From NCBI GenBank assembly GCA_001939145.1, contig LSRX01000820.1, forward strand, positions 258,724 to 322,723: a DNA stretch of 64,000 nucleotides, given 5' to 3'. This document shows, one piece after another, positions 61,176-64,000 of this stretch (its first letter is position 1; each line of letters opens with the position of its first letter). Under the pieces are notes generated by a model. The model ran no database searches, was not told the origin of the DNA, and saw only the letters and a program-made list of their open reading frames with translations. The stretch is from Symbiodinium microadriaticum (taxonomy: Eukaryota; Sar; Dinophyceae; Suessiales; Symbiodiniaceae). Made by a program: the position numbers and the translations under genes.

Positions 61176-62040
61176 ATACATCTTTACAACAAGTTATGCA
61201 CGGTGCATACACTATACATGTGGAAAGAGTACCTATGCCTTTCGTATATAGCATTGCACGCCATAACCACCACCGGAACCCGGTCATGGATCATCGATTA
61301 ACGTCGCTGTAGCTTCAGTACACAGTTGGGACTGACGTGGTGACTGAAGGTACAGCAACAACTACAGATAGTACGATTCTAAGTGCCAGAAGAGCAATGG
61401 CAATAGCTGCTGCTGCAGCCTTCAAGGTCTTGCACAGTAACAGTCAGAGAAATTAGAGACATCAAGTTGGATGTTCCTCATCCACAGGCGGGAAGTGCTG
61501 AACTTCAATCGGCTGTGTCGTTCTATAGTTATCTATCTAAAAACTCATTCGCAGATAAACAACTTCCATGAAGGTTACAGCTGCCACCTTCGCCAAGGCT
61601 TCCCGGGACATGTGGATGGCTTCCCAAGCCAAACGGGGACAAAGTGTCCGGCGAGTTCGAAACTGTCGGGATGTCACGAGGTTGCAGCGGGACCGCCCGA
61701 GGGCCAAGCGGACCATACGCCCGATGCCAACATATGTTCTGGGTTCGAACCCTAAAGACCTTGGAGTGGCTCCAGCCCTGTCGGCATCGTAGAATGTCTT
61801 CGTGCCTTCCCAACAAAGCGGGGTGCACACACAGTGGCAGCAGAGGCCAGGGATTGGCAGGGTTACGGTTGAACCTTCCGTTGAATTGCTGTGCCTTGCG
61901 GCGCTGCACCGTCTCACTGGCCAAGTGCCCCCAATCTCGCTCGGACCTGTAAAACCAAGCTAGGAGCCAGCAGTAACGCCGCAGTCGTAAACCATCCAAA
62001 TCAGCATCCCGTTGCTGCATCGAGCTAACACCACGCACCA
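61176..62040. other. No confident gene
   Basis: Contains a palindromic GGGTTCGAACCC at about 61741-61752, which resembles a tRNA B box, but no cloverleaf forms around it on either strand. A minus frame of 126 codons lacks motifs. Confidence 0.3.
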
Positions 62041-62220
62041 ACATTCCTGGCCAAATTGAAGAGTAGAATAGTATGGTAGAGTATAGTATAGTATAGTAAA
62101 GCATAGTATACCTACATACATATTTGTGTATGTATATATATATATATATACATATACAGATATACACATATATATATATATGTGTGTGTATATACATATA
62201 TAGATATACATATATAGACG
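62041..62220. repeat. TA-rich microsatellite (ATAGT and ATATAC words)
   Basis: Repeats of TAGTATAGTA at about 62065-62110, then (TA)n and TATACATATA stretches to 62216. Confidence 0.9.
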
Positions 62221-62328
62221 CACCCATGGCTTAACCCAGGGGGAGGCAGGAATTGTAAATTACAATTTCCGGCGTTGGACCCCTAGCCACAGATTTAATT
62301 GTAAAAAAAGGTTTGGGCATCCGAATGT

Positions 62329-63092
62329 ATGCGACGCAAGAAATCAGTCAGCGGGCTACAAACTCAAGTCACTCGCACCTCACAGTTTTTTTTCTCACTC
62401 CAGGCGGTCCCTGAGCATCTGGTATCAGCTGGCTTGGCCCTGCCACGGGGACATGTGCGAACTATGGGGATTGCATGGTTGTGGAGTGTATCCTTCATCA
62501 AGCTCCCGATGCGACAGATCCTCCAACAACCGTTGCCCGGTTCTTGGACTGCTCACTCTTCTCGCGGCCGTGTGTTTTGGTTGCTGTGGTCTTGTTCTAG
62601 CCGGAGGTCCTTTATCAAGCTCCCGATGCACATTCGGCTCATCCTCGCCAACAACCTGTGGCTCCGGATGCCGTGGCCCTGGGTCTTCTGCGCTGTGCTT
62701 CGCTTTCTGCTTCACTTGGGCTCCAAAGTGTCGGATTGTTCACAACGTGAGCTGCCAGTGCACTTAACTGCAGCTCCTTCTGCTCGAGAGTTCAAACAGA
62801 GCCTGGAGGACATCCACCTACCCATCTGCCTGCAGAGCTTGGCCTGCCTGGGCGACTTCAGCCAGAGCTTGGAGGGCATCCAACGTACCCAGCAGCAACA
62901 TGGGCAAGACGCCATTTTGGGCGCGAGTCGCCGGAAGAGAGCCCTTCGCCGTCGCAAGTTCCGCGAGATGCTGGAGCAAGCGAAGAAGATCCTCAAGAAG
63001 GCGGACGATGGTAAGAGGAAAGATGATGACAGGAAGAAGGACGACTACAGGAAGGACGATGACGACAGGGACAAGGGCGGTCCCGGCAGGTA
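62329..63092 (+). CDS. Putative plus-strand coding region, unknown
   Basis: 254-codon open frame. The last 70 residues look most protein-like: SRRKRALRRRKFREMLEQAK then a charged Lys/Asp repeat. At its end CGGCAG meets GTAAAC, so the stop may lie in an intron and the exon may continue elsewhere. Within it SFIKLPM occurs twice (near 62495 and 62610) and QSLE(D/G)I twice, showing internal duplication. The N-terminal 120 residues are doubtful. Confidence 0.35.
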
Positions 63093-63672
63093 AACCGCCT
63101 TTTCAGTCAGTCCTGCTTTCCTTTCTTCACGACCTCTACGAGGAGGGCTTGATTTGAGGGGTGGAAAAAGGACCCGTCTGTGTGATCCTAAACCCGCATC
63201 GGCTGGCCGTTCTCTTTGTTGTTCCCAGGCCTGTGCGAATCTGGTGGTGGATGCATCCTCGGCCTGGACCTTGGCCTGAGGGGTGGGAAAAAAAGACGTC
63301 TGTGATTTTTCTTTGACATGCAGATGCATTATGTTTCCTGTGAGGTCCCGGCGGAACTTTGTGTCCCTCCGCGATGCCGGTCTGCTCCGATACCGGTTCT
63401 GGTGCTGCCCTCAATCACTTAGAGCGTCTGGGCAGGTTGCAGCCAGGATTCTAGAACGGACTGTCGGGGTCGTATGAGTGCTTTGGCTCTGGAGTTCTCC
63501 GTGATTCTCGGTGTTGTTGTCTTCTCGTGCCACTCTTTCTTCAGGTCGCTGCTCAAGCTGCACCATTGGCCGCCGCTGCCTTGGATTGGACTTGCCTGCT
63601 TCATTTAAGCTCCAAAGTGTCGGATTGTTCAGCCACCAACAGGGAACGTGAGCTGGTTGAATGCACACCACC

Positions 63673-64000
63673 ATGCTGCGCCACTCGGGCTCATCAGGCC
63701 GTTCTTGCTGCTCTGCTAGCCTGGGTGTCGCCATGGACTCGAGGGCAGCCGAGACACCAGAACGACCTCGTCGCAGCCCTTCTGTGGTCTCCGTGGGGAC
63801 GGAGACTACGATAGCTGCCACTCTGGAGACGAGTGCCAAGGCCTCGGAATGCAAACCCGTGGCGACGGATGCCAAGGCATCGGAGTGCAAAACCGCGGAG
63901 CCGGACGTGAAGATCACTGGCATTCGTCTTGCCGAGCAAGCCTCGCGAGCTCTCGTGCCGTTTCCTCCGAAGAAGCCTGCTGATGGAGAGGAGAATGAGG
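63673..64000 (+). CDS. Partial open frame running off the window
   Basis: Open from ATG 63673, with a second ATG at 63733 (MDSRAAETPERPRRSP), to the last base without a stop. ETSAKASECKPVATDAKASE shows a short internal repeat (AKASECK). It is hydrophilic, probably disordered, of unknown function, and may be a further exon of the gene at 62329-63092. GCTCCAAAGTGTCGGATTGT occurs upstream of both coding stretches (62728 and 63609). Confidence 0.35.
   Translation, partial: MLRHSGSSGRSCCSASLGVAMDSRAAETPERPRRSPSVVSVGTETTIAATLETSAKASECKPVATDAKASECKTAEPDVKITGIRLAEQASRALVPFPPKKPADGEENE

Noticed and set aside
60838-61287. His/Asn-rich plus frame and Val-rich minus frame
   Set aside because: Both are translations of CAC, CAA and GAT microsatellites.
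61730-61765. GGGTTCGAACCC, a perfect tRNA B-box-like palindrome
   Set aside because: No matching A box or stems on either strand within tRNA distance.
61529-62227. 232-codon minus frame beginning with Tyr/Ile repeats
   Set aside because: The start lies in the TA microsatellite and the remainder has no motif.

Overview
This window looks like nuclear DNA of a dinoflagellate, probably Symbiodiniaceae or a relative. The evidence is its retroelements (a dinoflagellate-style Ty1/copia element, a tyrosine-recombinase retrotransposon that carries a cytosine-5 DNA methyltransferase, and a LINE remnant), introns with GC and GA donors, degenerate TTTAGGG-type repeats, and tandemly duplicated genes. No bacterial, organellar, tRNA or rRNA feature was found. 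Coding evidence is mostly on the minus strand. All exons and counts were worked out by eye.
Layout: 1-196 is a 77-bp tandem repeat. 600-2110 is a dead LINE reverse transcriptase. 3600-4260 is degenerate AAACCC-rich DNA. 5096-16355 is duplication unit 1, holding a multi-exon gene (6606-16078, minus) that joins a secreted-type ectodomain of unknown function to a complete NADPH oxidase (NOX) core. 16394-25060 is a copia retrotransposon with LTRs identical by eye, inserted in an (AT)n tract about 315 bp upstream of that gene's start codon. 25091-28479 has no recognisable gene. 28480-48690 is duplication unit 2, holding a second copy of the NOX gene; one of its introns is split by a 9.3-kb tyrosine-recombinase (YR) retrotransposon at 33752-43076. 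49000-52630 is a mosaic relic of the same unit without the gene. 53161-53520 is a TAG microsatellite. 54100-60280 has scattered coding-like exons on the minus strand that I cannot name. 60980-62220 is rich in simple repeats. 62329-64000 has coding-like plus-strand sequence that runs off the end.
The NOX-type protein would move electrons from cytosolic NADPH through FAD and two haems across a membrane, with the ectodomain on the far side. Copy 1 reads open through every exon I could place. Copy 2 keeps an intact NOX exon but has two frameshifts in its ectodomain exons.
The YR element encodes, in order, a Pro/Ala-rich ORF1, a tyrosine recombinase, a CCCH-finger gag, a DNA methyltransferase fused to reverse transcriptase, and RNase H. 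It has split direct repeats, and the paralogous site in unit 1 gives its empty site. Its most unexplained property is a one-strand excess of the short motif GCGA(A/C)C along its whole length.
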